Positions 1 through 6,468 of a stretch of 6,521 nt of DNA are shown here, in pieces (the stretch's first letter is position 1; each line of letters begins with the position of its first letter). The translations under genes and the position numbers were made by a program. Under the pieces are notes generated by a model, which was not told the DNA's origin, searched no databases, and was given only the letters and a program-made list of their open reading frames with translations. The stretch is from Bulleidia sp. (GTDB taxonomy: Bacteria; Bacillota_I; Bacilli_A; Erysipelotrichales; Erysipelotrichaceae). Location: positions 1 through 6,521 of the forward strand of contig JAEDEK010000106.1 in the NCBI GenBank assembly GCA_016293365.1. The letters are read 5' to 3'.

Positions 1-92
1 TCATTATCATCAAGCAGTGCTGATTGAAACAGTGAAGCAATGACATAGGGCTGTTGGATGTAGTCTGAGCATGTAATATCGATTTTACTCAT
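1..92 (-). CDS. 5' end of an unidentified protein gene (partial, runs off the left edge)
   Basis: On the minus strand an ATG at 92-90 opens a frame that stays open for 30 codons to the window edge, and a GGAGGT ribosome binding site lies 10 nt upstream. The visible N-terminus starts MSKIDITCSDYIQQPYVIAS and continues into a short hydrophobic/helical stretch with LFQSALLDD; there is no signal peptide or membrane segment. The pattern (a short 'DIT..DY' strand, then a proline and an 'A.LF..AL' helix) loosely resembles the start of Rpn/PD-(D/E)XK nuclease-transposase family proteins as I remember them, but 30 residues are too few to assign a family. The gene follows the ftsK terminator, so it is probably a separate transcription unit. 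The evidence for a gene is the strong ribosome binding site plus the open frame. The function is unknown. Confidence 0.6.
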   Translation of the reverse strand, partial: MSKIDITCSDYIQQPYVIASLFQSALLDDN

Positions 93-102
93 ATGATTTA
101 TG

Positions 103-108
103 ACCTCC
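103..108 (-). promoter_or_regulatory. Ribosome binding site of the left-edge partial gene
   Basis: GGAGGT on the minus strand, 10 nt before the ATG at 92. The spacing is slightly long, but there is no closer in-frame ATG, GTG or TTG, so it decides the start. Confidence 0.6.
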
Positions 109-119
109 ATATCATACTT

Positions 120-139
120 ATTACCGGTAATCTGCAGAT
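120..139. promoter_or_regulatory. Two abutting perfect palindromes, possible operator
   Basis: ATTACCGGTAAT (120-131) is a perfect 12-bp palindrome. ATCTGCAGAT (130-139) is a perfect 10-bp palindrome that shares two bases with it. The pair lies 28 nt upstream of the start codon of the left-edge gene, where a dimeric regulator could act on its promoter or leader. The symmetry is visible directly; regulatory use is inferred, and no matching regulator is in the window. Confidence 0.3.
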
Positions 140-188
140 CCATAAAAAAACATAACAAAGACATGAAAAAGAAATGGTTTGGCTTAAG

Positions 189-229
189 ACTTTACAGCAT
201 GTTTTTCACACAGTTTTACTGTCTAAAGT
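189..229. repeat. Imperfect inverted repeat in the intergenic region
   Basis: ACTTTACAG (189-197) can pair with CTG-TC-TAAAGT (219-229), a 9-bp stem with a 2-nt bulge and a loop of about 21 nt. A small competing CAGT/ACTG hairpin (211-221) uses part of the same arm. No U-tract follows on either strand, so it is not a typical terminator. It could be leader structure or an operator for the left-edge gene, or chance in AT-rich DNA. Confidence 0.2.
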
Positions 230-259
230 TCAAAGCTGGATGGATGATCGTTTCTGTAT

Positions 260-287
260 AAAAAAGGATAATGGCTGTGCATTATCC
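260..287 (-). terminator. Rho-independent terminator after ftsK
   Basis: Read on the minus strand, GGATAATG (287-280) and CATTATCC (273-266) form a perfect 8-bp stem around a 6-nt loop, followed at once by a run of six T (265-260). It lies 86 nt past the ftsK stop codon and ends the miaB-RNase J-ftsK transcript. A T-tract on one side only makes it directional. Confidence 0.85.
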
Positions 288-373
288 TGTATGCTTTATC
301 ATTTGACAGATCGACTGGATTTCATAAATTACCCACCTGAACCTCAAAGATGATGGACGAGGTAAGCCGGCAA

Positions 374-2971
374 TTATTCAATGATATCTCCGGTTTCCGT
401 TTTTCTGACATTTGAGTCAGGTTTAATAAACACTTCTCTTGGTCTGGATCCCTGTGCCGGTCCGATAACACCAGTTTCCTCAAGTGCATCAATCATTCTT
501 GCAGCACGGTTATAGCCGATCCCAAACCTTCTCTGCAGTAATGAAGTAGAAGCTTTCTGTGCTTCAATGACATATTCCTTGACCTGATCAAACATCGGAT
601 CATCTGTAATCCCGATTCCTCCGGCAAACTCACCGTTTTCCACTCCTTCAAGCAGTACAAACTTGTCATTGTATTCTGGTGTACCGCGAGAAGAACACCA
701 TTCTGTAATTCTCTGTACTTCTTCGTCCGTCACAAATACACCCTGCACACGTTCTGAGCCGGACTGTCCGATCGGCATATACAGAAGGTCGCCATTGCCA
801 AGAAGACGTTCTGCACCGACATGGTCCAGAATTGTTCTGGAATCGGTACCGGATGAAACCGCAAACGCGATACGGCTTGGAATATTGGCTTTGATAATAC
901 CTGTAATGACATCAACACTTGGTCTTTGTGTTGCGACGATCAGGTGGATACCGGCTGCACGGGCAAGCTGGGTAATGCGCTGAATGGACTGTTCCACATC
1001 CTTTCCTGCAACTGCCATCAGATCAGCAAGTTCGTCGATGATGACAACAATATACGGCATCTTTTTCGGACACGGAGATCCATCCGGATTCGGTCTACCG
1101 TTCTGTGCAGCCACCTTTTCATTGAATACTTCGATATTACGCACTCCTGCAGCAGCAAAGATATTGTATCTTTCATCCATGATCTGAACGATTGCTTTCA
1201 GTGCACTGTTCGCCTGATTCGGATCATTGATGACTGGACCGATCAGATGCGGTATTTTATGATATGGTGTAAATTCAACTTTCTTCGGGTCAATCAGAAG
1301 CATCTTGACATCATCCGGATGCGTCCGTAGAAGAAGTGATGTGATAATCGAATTCATGCAGACGGATTTACCGGAACCTGTTGCACCAGCGATCAATAGA
1401 TGCGGCATCTTATTCAGACGGCATGTGACAGTCTGACCAAGCAGGTTTTTCCCGATATAGAACAGCAATGGCTGTTTTCTGTCACTCTCTGATGTTGTCT
1501 CGATCAGTTCACGCATTTTGACAGGTGTGCTGTGATCGTTCGGCACTTCAATACCGACCGCATTTCTGCCGGGGATTGGAGCCTCAATACGAACATCCTT
1601 TACCGCAAGCGCCATCTTAATATTGTCTGTCAGTGAAAGAATTCTTGATACTTTGACTGTTGCATCTGGTCTGATTTCAAACTGCGTAACAGATGGACCG
1701 ATATGAATATCAATCAACTGGGCATTGATATCAAAGTTTTTCAGAATGGATATCAGCTGCTCTCCTCTTTGCTTTGCTGTCTGAACATTCGAAGAATTTG
1801 AGTTATGCGGTGGCAAAGGGTCAAGAAGAGAATGAATCATGCGAGGGGTAGGAACCCGATAATCCGCATTGAGTTTCTTCATACCGGTTAACGATTCCTT
1901 TTTCGTTTTCTTTTCCACCGGAAGTGTTTCATGCTGCACCTGTGTTTCCACAGGTTCCTCAATCACTGCCTCATCCTGGATTTCAACTGTTGATATCGGC
2001 TGGGTATCCGCAAGATCATCCACAAACGGTTCAGCAGATGTCTGCTGCAACAGTGAAGCATTATCTTCCATCCCTGTATCAAATGGATCATTCAGATCAT
2101 CAACGTTGATGAATACCGAGCGACTGTCCGATATGGTTTTCCCTGGAATATGCACAACAGGTATCTCTTCCTTTGTATCGTCAGCTTTGATATTGACAAG
2201 TCGAGACATATACGGTTCATTCTGAAGAACAGGTTTTTCTCTGTTTTCTTCCTGAATCAGAAGATCGGTATCATCTTTTTCCACTGTGAGGTCATCGGCT
2301 TTGATTTCCCCGAGTTTCTGACGCTTTCTTTCCCGGTGTTCATCAATCATTGTCCATAGATTAGCCGGTTCTTTTTCTTCTTCAACTGTTTCCTCTATTT
2401 CCTTTTCCGGTGGAGCAAGGAAACTGTATACCGATTTTGCGGCAGATTTGTAAACATCAACAGAAAACAGAAGGAAGCTGGAAATCACAACAAGTACCAC
2501 AACCACAACGATCACCCCGCTTCTTCCAAACAGAGTTTCACATACGGCATACAGGAATGCCCCGAGAATTCCCCCCGTCATATCCTGAGAAACCGCCTGG
2601 GCTCCAAAATAGGATGTGATGTTGCGGATATACGGCTCTACAATTGCGGTTCCACTCAGCTGCGGATTTTCAAACCATGTGCATAACAGAAGTCCCGCAA
2701 TGATCAGCAGAATCACCGGGAAAGGACTTTTTGTACTGTTTCCTGTGCGGCGTGAGATCTTGTTGACCCCGATCAGAATAACCACAGCGATCATATACAC
2801 ATAGAACAGAGAACCGAACAGATATCGTTCCAGATCATACAGAAAAGCGCCGACGATACCGCTTCTTAACAGTCCCAGTACCATCAGCCCAAGAAGAATC
2901 GGAATGGCAATCCATTCCGCAATCTCCGTCTGTCTTTCCTTTCTGATCTGTGCTTTTGTTTTTCTTGCCAT
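374..2971 (-). CDS. ftsK: DNA translocase FtsK/SpoIIIE
   Basis: Septum-anchored hexameric ATPase that pumps double-stranded DNA during chromosome segregation, and during spore formation if the host sporulates. It has 865 residues, within the usual range for Bacillota members. The N-terminus has about four to five hydrophobic segments (about 19-38, 50-69, 84-99, 133-148 and a valine-rich one at 152-172). An acidic low-complexity linker follows (about 188-360), in which IKADD occurs twice (223 and 261). The motor then follows: alpha domain from about 375, Walker A GATGSGKS at 529-536, Walker B VVIIDELADLM at 642-652, and the conserved ATQRPSVDVITG at 680-691. The C-terminal gamma winged helix (about 797-850, with LLQRRFGIGYNRAARMIDAL) is the DNA-orienting module. 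The start has an AAAGGAG site 4 nt upstream and lies 13 nt after the RNase J stop, which suggests one mRNA and translational coupling. The protein is complete. Whether to call it FtsK or SpoIIIE cannot be decided here. Confidence 0.97.
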   Translation of the reverse strand: MARKTKAQIRKERQTEIAEWIAIPILLGLMVLGLLRSGIVGAFLYDLERYLFGSLFYVYMIAVVILIGVNKISRRTGNSTKSPFPVILLIIAGLLLCTWFENPQLSGTAIVEPYIRNITSYFGAQAVSQDMTGGILGAFLYAVCETLFGRSGVIVVVVVLVVISSFLLFSVDVYKSAAKSVYSFLAPPEKEIEETVEEEKEPANLWTMIDEHRERKRQKLGEIKADDLTVEKDDTDLLIQEENREKPVLQNEPYMSRLVNIKADDTKEEIPVVHIPGKTISDSRSVFINVDDLNDPFDTGMEDNASLLQQTSAEPFVDDLADTQPISTVEIQDEAVIEEPVETQVQHETLPVEKKTKKESLTGMKKLNADYRVPTPRMIHSLLDPLPPHNSNSSNVQTAKQRGEQLISILKNFDINAQLIDIHIGPSVTQFEIRPDATVKVSRILSLTDNIKMALAVKDVRIEAPIPGRNAVGIEVPNDHSTPVKMRELIETTSESDRKQPLLFYIGKNLLGQTVTCRLNKMPHLLIAGATGSGKSVCMNSIITSLLLRTHPDDVKMLLIDPKKVEFTPYHKIPHLIGPVINDPNQANSALKAIVQIMDERYNIFAAAGVRNIEVFNEKVAAQNGRPNPDGSPCPKKMPYIVVIIDELADLMAVAGKDVEQSIQRITQLARAAGIHLIVATQRPSVDVITGIIKANIPSRIAFAVSSGTDSRTILDHVGAERLLGNGDLLYMPIGQSGSERVQGVFVTDEEVQRITEWCSSRGTPEYNDKFVLLEGVENGEFAGGIGITDDPMFDQVKEYVIEAQKASTSLLQRRFGIGYNRAARMIDALEETGVIGPAQGSRPREVFIKPDSNVRKTETGDIIE

Positions 2972-2975
2972 TGCA

Positions 2976-2982
2976 CTCCTTT
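2976..2982 (-). promoter_or_regulatory. Ribosome binding site of ftsK
   Basis: AAAGGAG on the minus strand, 4 nt before the ATG at 2971. It fits entirely in the 13-nt gap after the RNase J stop codon (2987-2985), so terminating ribosomes would cover it. Confidence 0.75.
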
Positions 2983-2984
2983 AC

Positions 2985-4652
2985 TCAGTCTTTTGTATTG
3001 ATTTCGACGATGGCAGGAAGAATCATTGGACGTTTTCCTGTCTCGTGCAGGATATAACGTGCAATCTTTTCACGTGCTTCCGCACGGCATTCCATGTTGG
3101 AATATCTGCCATCCTTTACGGCATCTTCAATTGTCTTTTCCATCAGTACTCCGACCTGTTTGACAATATAGTCCGCATCTTTCAGATAGATGACACCTCT
3201 GCTCTGAACATCCGGTCCGCCAATGATCTTCTTTGTTGAATGGTTGACAACAACGCCGATGATGATGGCACCATCTGTGGAAAGCAGTTCACGATCCTTA
3301 AGAACCATACCGGAAGAATCCAGGGAATCCTTTCCATCCACCATAACATCTCCGGTTCTGACAGAATCGAAGTTACGCTGACGGACACCATCCACCAGCT
3401 GACATACCTGTCCATTGTCCATGACAACGATATTATCTGCCTTATAACCCATTGAAAGAGCGATATTGGCATTTGCGATCAGCTGTCTGTATTCACCTTT
3501 GACAGGAATATAGTATTTCGGATTCATCAGATAGATCATCATCTTCAGATCTTCAATTCCTGCATGCATGGAGAATGCACGTCTTGCATCTACCGCAATG
3601 ACTCTTCCTGCTTCCTTATACAGATCATCTTCCATACCGGCTTCACTTCTTTCCGTACCAGGTACGGCAGGAGAGGCAATAATGACAGTATCTGTCGGCC
3701 GCAGTTCAATCAGTTCATCTTCCTTGGTGGCAATACGATGCACCTTATGGAAAATGGAAGAACCTGTACCGGAAATCAGCACAAGTACATTGTCTGCATC
3801 ATTGCTGAAGGACTCACGAGGAATCTCAAGTCCTGGTGGAATATGATAGTAGCCCAGCTTTGCCATGTCCCCCATCAGCTGTTTCAGTTCATCATCATAG
3901 ATCATGACCTTACGGTTGTATTTCGTCGCAAGTTCGATGATTTCAATGACTCTGTAAAGATTCTGATTATATACTGTAATCAGCATTCTACCCTGAGAAT
4001 CTTCAAAATACTGTTCCAGATGCGGTGTGATTCTATGATTCGGTGAAGAATGACCCGGACGGGTAGAACCGACGGATTCACACATCAGTGCCAGTACTCC
4101 ATGCTGCCCCAGTGATGTGATATTTGTCACATCAAAACGGAATGCATCATTGGATGTATCATAGTCAACGATGAATTCAGAAGAATATACAACAAAACCG
4201 TCTTCAGTTCCAATTGCCACAGCAAATCCATCCGCAATGGACTGGGTTGTACCGAATGTACGGATTTCCGTGGAACCGACTTTGAATGTACTGTTGCGTC
4301 TGATCCGGTGAATATTAAGCTTGTTGAATCCCACCTTCTTCGCCATTCTTTCAAACATCTGCGCAGTTAATGGAGCTGTATAGATCGGAATGTCAGGAAT
4401 CACCTTCAGCAACTGACCTGCTCCGGACATGACATCATCATGTCCATGGGTGATGAACAGTGCTCTGATTCTTTCTCTGTTTTCAACAAGGTATGTAAAA
4501 TCCGGAACGATCATATTGACACCCAGCTGTTCGCCATCCGGGTATTTCAGACCACATTCCAGAATGAAGATATCATCATTGTTTTCAATGACATACATGT
4601 TCTTGCCGTCTTCATCAAGACCGCCAAGCGCAAAAATGCGTACTTTACTCAT
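2985..4652 (-). CDS. rnjB: Ribonuclease J family protein, J2-like, with a degenerate active site
   Basis: Metallo-beta-lactamase/beta-CASP protein of 555 residues, the normal RNase J length. In this family J1 is a 5'-3' exonuclease and endonuclease acting on mRNA and rRNA, and J2 is its weakly active partner. The fold is clear: LGGLDEDGKNMYVIE (9-23), THGHDDV (68-74), the beta-CASP region with MHAGIEDLKMM (362-372), PKYYIPVKGEYR (378-389), and a C-terminal domain ending RPMILPAIVEI (541-551). Measured against the J1 consensus, many metal or catalytic positions differ: Asp to Glu32 (ECG), the last His of HxHxDH to Val74, the His of HSIPD to Gln137, the Asp of TGDF to Glu159, the Asp of SDS to Glu192, and the His of PVHGEY to Lys385. 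His69, His71, Asp73 and His363 remain. The frame is intact, so this looks like a maintained non-catalytic or weakly active subunit rather than a pseudogene. The J2 name rests on this erosion and on the ftsK/spoIIIE neighbour. A GGAGGT site 8 nt upstream fixes the start. Confidence 0.9.
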   Translation of the reverse strand: MSKVRIFALGGLDEDGKNMYVIENNDDIFILECGLKYPDGEQLGVNMIVPDFTYLVENRERIRALFITHGHDDVMSGAGQLLKVIPDIPIYTAPLTAQMFERMAKKVGFNKLNIHRIRRNSTFKVGSTEIRTFGTTQSIADGFAVAIGTEDGFVVYSSEFIVDYDTSNDAFRFDVTNITSLGQHGVLALMCESVGSTRPGHSSPNHRITPHLEQYFEDSQGRMLITVYNQNLYRVIEIIELATKYNRKVMIYDDELKQLMGDMAKLGYYHIPPGLEIPRESFSNDADNVLVLISGTGSSIFHKVHRIATKEDELIELRPTDTVIIASPAVPGTERSEAGMEDDLYKEAGRVIAVDARRAFSMHAGIEDLKMMIYLMNPKYYIPVKGEYRQLIANANIALSMGYKADNIVVMDNGQVCQLVDGVRQRNFDSVRTGDVMVDGKDSLDSSGMVLKDRELLSTDGAIIIGVVVNHSTKKIIGGPDVQSRGVIYLKDADYIVKQVGVLMEKTIEDAVKDGRYSNMECRAEAREKIARYILHETGKRPMILPAIVEINTKD

Positions 4653-4660
4653 AGATTATT

Positions 4661-4666
4661 ACCTCC
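4661..4666 (-). promoter_or_regulatory. Ribosome binding site of the RNase J gene
   Basis: GGAGGT on the minus strand, 8 nt before the ATG at 4652; near-consensus strength and spacing. Confidence 0.75.
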
Positions 4667-4687
4667 GGACTGTTTTCTGCTGTCCCA

Positions 4688-4716
4688 ATTATAAATCAAT
4701 CCGTTTCCTGAGGCAA
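4688..4716 (-). promoter_or_regulatory. Candidate sigma-A promoter across the miaB stop, driving RNase J and ftsK
   Basis: On the minus strand TTGCCT (4716-4711) and a consensus TATAAT (4693-4688) are 17 bp apart. The -35 matches 4 of 6 bases and the -10 matches 6 of 6; there is no TGn extension. The expected start is near 4681, giving a leader of about 29 nt that contains the GGAGGT site. The -35 and spacer overlap the last miaB codons and the -10 lies just past the miaB stop. This would let RNase J and ftsK be expressed independently of miaB. Confidence 0.5.
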
Positions 4717-6147
4717 CGCGATACCATCCAGGGAAAAGCTTTTTACACCTGTAATATGTACTTTCACGATCTTACCGGTCGGATTGTAATCGCTTCTGAA
4801 ATTGACGAGCTTGTTTTCACGGGAATAGCCGCTGTATACCGTATCATCCTTTTTGGATGTACCTTCACAAAGCACTTCAACAACAGTGTCCATATATTTC
4901 TCATTATTGACTCTTGCCCAGTGATTGATATGTTCGTTGAGTCTCAGAAGTCTTTCCTTTTTGATGTTCTCCGGAATCTGGTTTTCCATGATGGCCGCCG
5001 GTGTACCGGAACGTGGAGAATACATGAAGGAATAGGCATTATCGAATCTGCAGTAATCTACAAGATCCAGTGTTTCCTGAAACTCTTCTTCTGTTTCTCC
5101 TGGGAATCCGACAATCAGATCCGTTGTGAATGTGATATTTGGAATACGCTGTTTCAGACGGTCATATACCTCTTTGTATTCTTCAATCGTATAACCTCTT
5201 GCCATGCGGCGTAATACGGAATTGGAACCGCTCTGTACAGGCAGATGCAGAGAAGGCATGATGGATGGGTAATCCAGCATTGCCTGAATGGTGGTTTCTG
5301 AATAGTCGCGTGGAGAAGCAGAATAGAAACGGATTCTTTCAATTCCTGTTTCTGCCACCTTGATCAGCAGTTTCGTAAAACCATCTTCCATGCCAAGATC
5401 TTTTCCAAACGCATTGACATTCTGGCCAAGAAGCATTGCTTCCTTTCCACCATCATCCCTGAGCTGCTGCACTTCACGCAGAATATCACCGACTCTGCGG
5501 GAACGCTCTTTTCCTCTTGTGTATGGAACGATGCAGTATGTACAGAATTTGTTGCAGCCATACATGATATCAATATAGCCTTTGATGGACTGATTTCTGC
5601 GGACCGGAAGATCTTCGATGACTCTTCCCTGCTCAGAAAATACTTCAACACTTCTTTTCTTCGTCTGCATGACCTTCTTCAGCAGATCCGGCAGTCGATA
5701 CAGGTTATGTGTACCAAAGATCAGATCCACCTGCGGATAGTATTTCAGAATTTCCTGAACAACGGCTTCCTCCTGTGCCATGCATCCGCATACACAGAAA
5801 ATCCTGTCCGGGTTTTCCTTCTTCAATCCTTTCAGCATGCCGATTTCGCCAAGGACATGTTCCTCGGCTGCACGTCTTACCGCACAGGTATTGAAGATCA
5901 GCACATCCGCTTCCTTCGGATCAGTGCATGGTGTGAAGTTCATGACTTCCATCATGCCGGCAATGGTCTCGCCATCACGTACATTTGCCTGACATCCGTA
6001 TGTCCGGATAAAATACTTTTTCCCTTCTCCCAGTGCTTCACATTCTGAATTCAAAGAGAACAGGCCGTATTCCGGTTCTACAGCTTCTTTTGTACGCTGT
6101 GCAGCTGCCTTATGATCAGGCAGAATATAATCATTTTGTTTTTTCAT
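4696..6147 (-). CDS. miaB: tRNA-2-methylthio-N6-dimethylallyladenosine synthase MiaB
   Basis: Radical SAM methylthiotransferase that turns i6A37 into ms2i6A37 in tRNAs reading UNN codons, a cytosolic step in tRNA maturation. It has 483 residues, normal for Bacillota MiaB with its N-terminal extension. The N-terminal MTTase domain begins near residue 44, and its auxiliary cluster cysteines are C52 (TYGCQAN), C88 (NTCAVR) and C122 (GCMAQ). The radical SAM core has C198, C202 and C205 in YGCNKFCTYCIVPYTRG, then GQNVNAFG (241-248) and TDLIVGFPGETEEEF (342-356). A TRAM RNA-binding domain closes the protein (about 412-476). The GQNVNAFG and SPRSGTPA motifs favour MiaB over MtaB or RimO. The start is supported by GAGG (6154-6157) 6 nt upstream. 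It lies downstream of a ferredoxin gene from which an intrinsic terminator separates it, and 43 nt before the RNase J gene. No promoter of its own is convincing, so it may rely on read-through from the ferredoxin promoter. Confidence 0.96.
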   Translation of the reverse strand: MKKQNDYILPDHKAAAQRTKEAVEPEYGLFSLNSECEALGEGKKYFIRTYGCQANVRDGETIAGMMEVMNFTPCTDPKEADVLIFNTCAVRRAAEEHVLGEIGMLKGLKKENPDRIFCVCGCMAQEEAVVQEILKYYPQVDLIFGTHNLYRLPDLLKKVMQTKKRSVEVFSEQGRVIEDLPVRRNQSIKGYIDIMYGCNKFCTYCIVPYTRGKERSRRVGDILREVQQLRDDGGKEAMLLGQNVNAFGKDLGMEDGFTKLLIKVAETGIERIRFYSASPRDYSETTIQAMLDYPSIMPSLHLPVQSGSNSVLRRMARGYTIEEYKEVYDRLKQRIPNITFTTDLIVGFPGETEEEFQETLDLVDYCRFDNAYSFMYSPRSGTPAAIMENQIPENIKKERLLRLNEHINHWARVNNEKYMDTVVEVLCEGTSKKDDTVYSGYSRENKLVNFRSDYNPTGKIVKVHITGVKSFSLDGIALPQETD

Positions 6148-6181
6148 AAATAACCTCAGATATGATCAATGCCACAGGAAG

Positions 6182-6207
6182 AAAAAAACCAGCAGGGCTG
6201 GCTTTTT
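6182..6207 (-). terminator. Rho-independent terminator between ferredoxin and miaB
   Basis: On the minus strand CCAGC (6201-6197) and GCTGG (6193-6189) form the core around a 3-nt loop. The stem extends with one G-U pair and five A-U pairs, and the T-run covers 6188-6182. The G-U pair becomes an A-C mismatch if read on the plus strand, so the element points leftward. It lies 17 nt past the ferredoxin stop and 34 nt before the miaB start, so it is either the end of a monocistronic ferredoxin transcript or a partial terminator within an operon. Confidence 0.85.
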
Positions 6208-6224
6208 GTTCCTCCGTCGAAAAA

Positions 6225-6401
6225 TTACTTCTCGGAAATAGCGGATACCGGGCAAGCACCTGTGCAAGAAAGGCAGGAGATGCATACTGCTTCATCGCAT
6301 TCGGACTTTCCGTTTTCATCGAGGGAAAGTGCGGATACAGGGCAGACACCTACACATGCACCACATCCGATACATGTATCCTTATCAACTGTTACTGGCA
6401 T
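6225..6401 (-). CDS. 2[4Fe-4S] clostridial-type ferredoxin
   Basis: Small cytosolic one-electron carrier. The frame gives 58 residues starting MPVTVDKDTCIGCGACVGVC and ending PVSAISEK. Two CxxCxxCxxxCP motifs bind the two clusters: C10, C13, C16 and C20 followed by Pro21, and C40, C43, C46 and C50 followed by Pro51. C35 is an extra cysteine in the acidic linker. The length and the 30-residue motif spacing match the short bacterial ferredoxins of anaerobes. An AAGGAGG site 7 nt upstream fixes the start, and a near-consensus promoter gives a leader of only about 18 nt, which points to strong constitutive expression. A terminator follows directly. It is likely a general electron carrier; a role in feeding electrons to MiaB is inferred from the neighbourhood only. 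Confidence 0.95.
   Translation of the reverse strand: MPVTVDKDTCIGCGACVGVCPVSALSLDENGKSECDEAVCISCLSCTGACPVSAISEK
6241..6350 (-). repeat. Internal direct repeat of the ferredoxin gene
   Basis: The 20-mers at 6241-6260 and 6331-6350 agree at 17 of 20 bases and lie exactly 90 bp (30 codons) apart. Each covers the end of one cysteine motif and the following CPVSA. This is the two-fold repeat known for 2[4Fe-4S] ferredoxins, still visible in the DNA. Confidence 0.7.
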
Positions 6402-6408
6402 AGTTAAT

Positions 6409-6415
6409 CCTCCTT
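6409..6415 (-). promoter_or_regulatory. Ribosome binding site of the ferredoxin gene
   Basis: AAGGAGG on the minus strand, 7 nt before the ATG at 6401, a full match to the anti-Shine-Dalgarno sequence. It marks the start of a gene too short to stand out on length alone. Confidence 0.85.
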
Positions 6416-6425
6416 AACGTCCCTT

Positions 6426-6454
6426 ATTATACCATCCACTTTTCCCTCTATCAA
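6426..6454 (-). promoter_or_regulatory. Sigma-A promoter of the ferredoxin gene with extended -10
   Basis: On the minus strand TTGATA (6454-6449) and TATAAT (6431-6426) are separated by 17 bp, and TGG precedes the -10 to form an extended TGnTATAAT. Transcription should start near 6419, about 18 nt before the ATG. It lies 14 bp past the 3' end of the group II intron, so the intron did not disrupt it. Confidence 0.85.
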
Positions 6455-6468
6455 CTTTCTTTTGTGTA

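Noticed and set aside
303..330. Plus-strand TTGACA followed by TAAATT, a possible rightward promoter antisense to ftsK
   Set aside because: The -35 is perfect but the -10 is poor, the spacing is 16 bp and no plus-strand gene follows.
329..355. Very short minus-strand frame (about 8 codons) between ftsK and its terminator
   Set aside because: A weak GGTGGG-like site precedes it, but the peptide is too short and there is nothing downstream for it to control before the terminator.
93..373. Possible tRNA, small RNA or CRISPR repeat in the left intergenic region
   Set aside because: No cloverleaf, no repeated spacers and no promoter-terminator pair beyond the ftsK terminator and the inverted repeats already listed.
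3564..4046. Plus-strand open frame of 160 codons inside the RNase J gene
   Set aside because: Lies wholly opposite a well-supported gene and its product has no domain pattern; shadow frame.
2985..4652. RNase J gene as a pseudogene because of its lost catalytic residues
   Set aside because: The frame is full length, the ribosome binding site and linkage to ftsK are intact, and the non-catalytic motifs are well conserved, which argues for a selected non-catalytic role.
4429..5214. Long plus-strand open frame (261 codons) opposite the RNase J and miaB genes
   Set aside because: It is antisense to two certain genes and crosses their boundary, its translation is rich in Cys, Phe and Ser without recognisable motifs, and it has no ribosome binding site I can see. 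It is a codon-bias shadow.
6162..6407. Plus-strand open frames of about 80 codons over the ferredoxin gene
   Set aside because: They are the complement of a ferredoxin with two perfect cluster motifs, a ribosome binding site and a promoter; the plus-strand frames have none of these.
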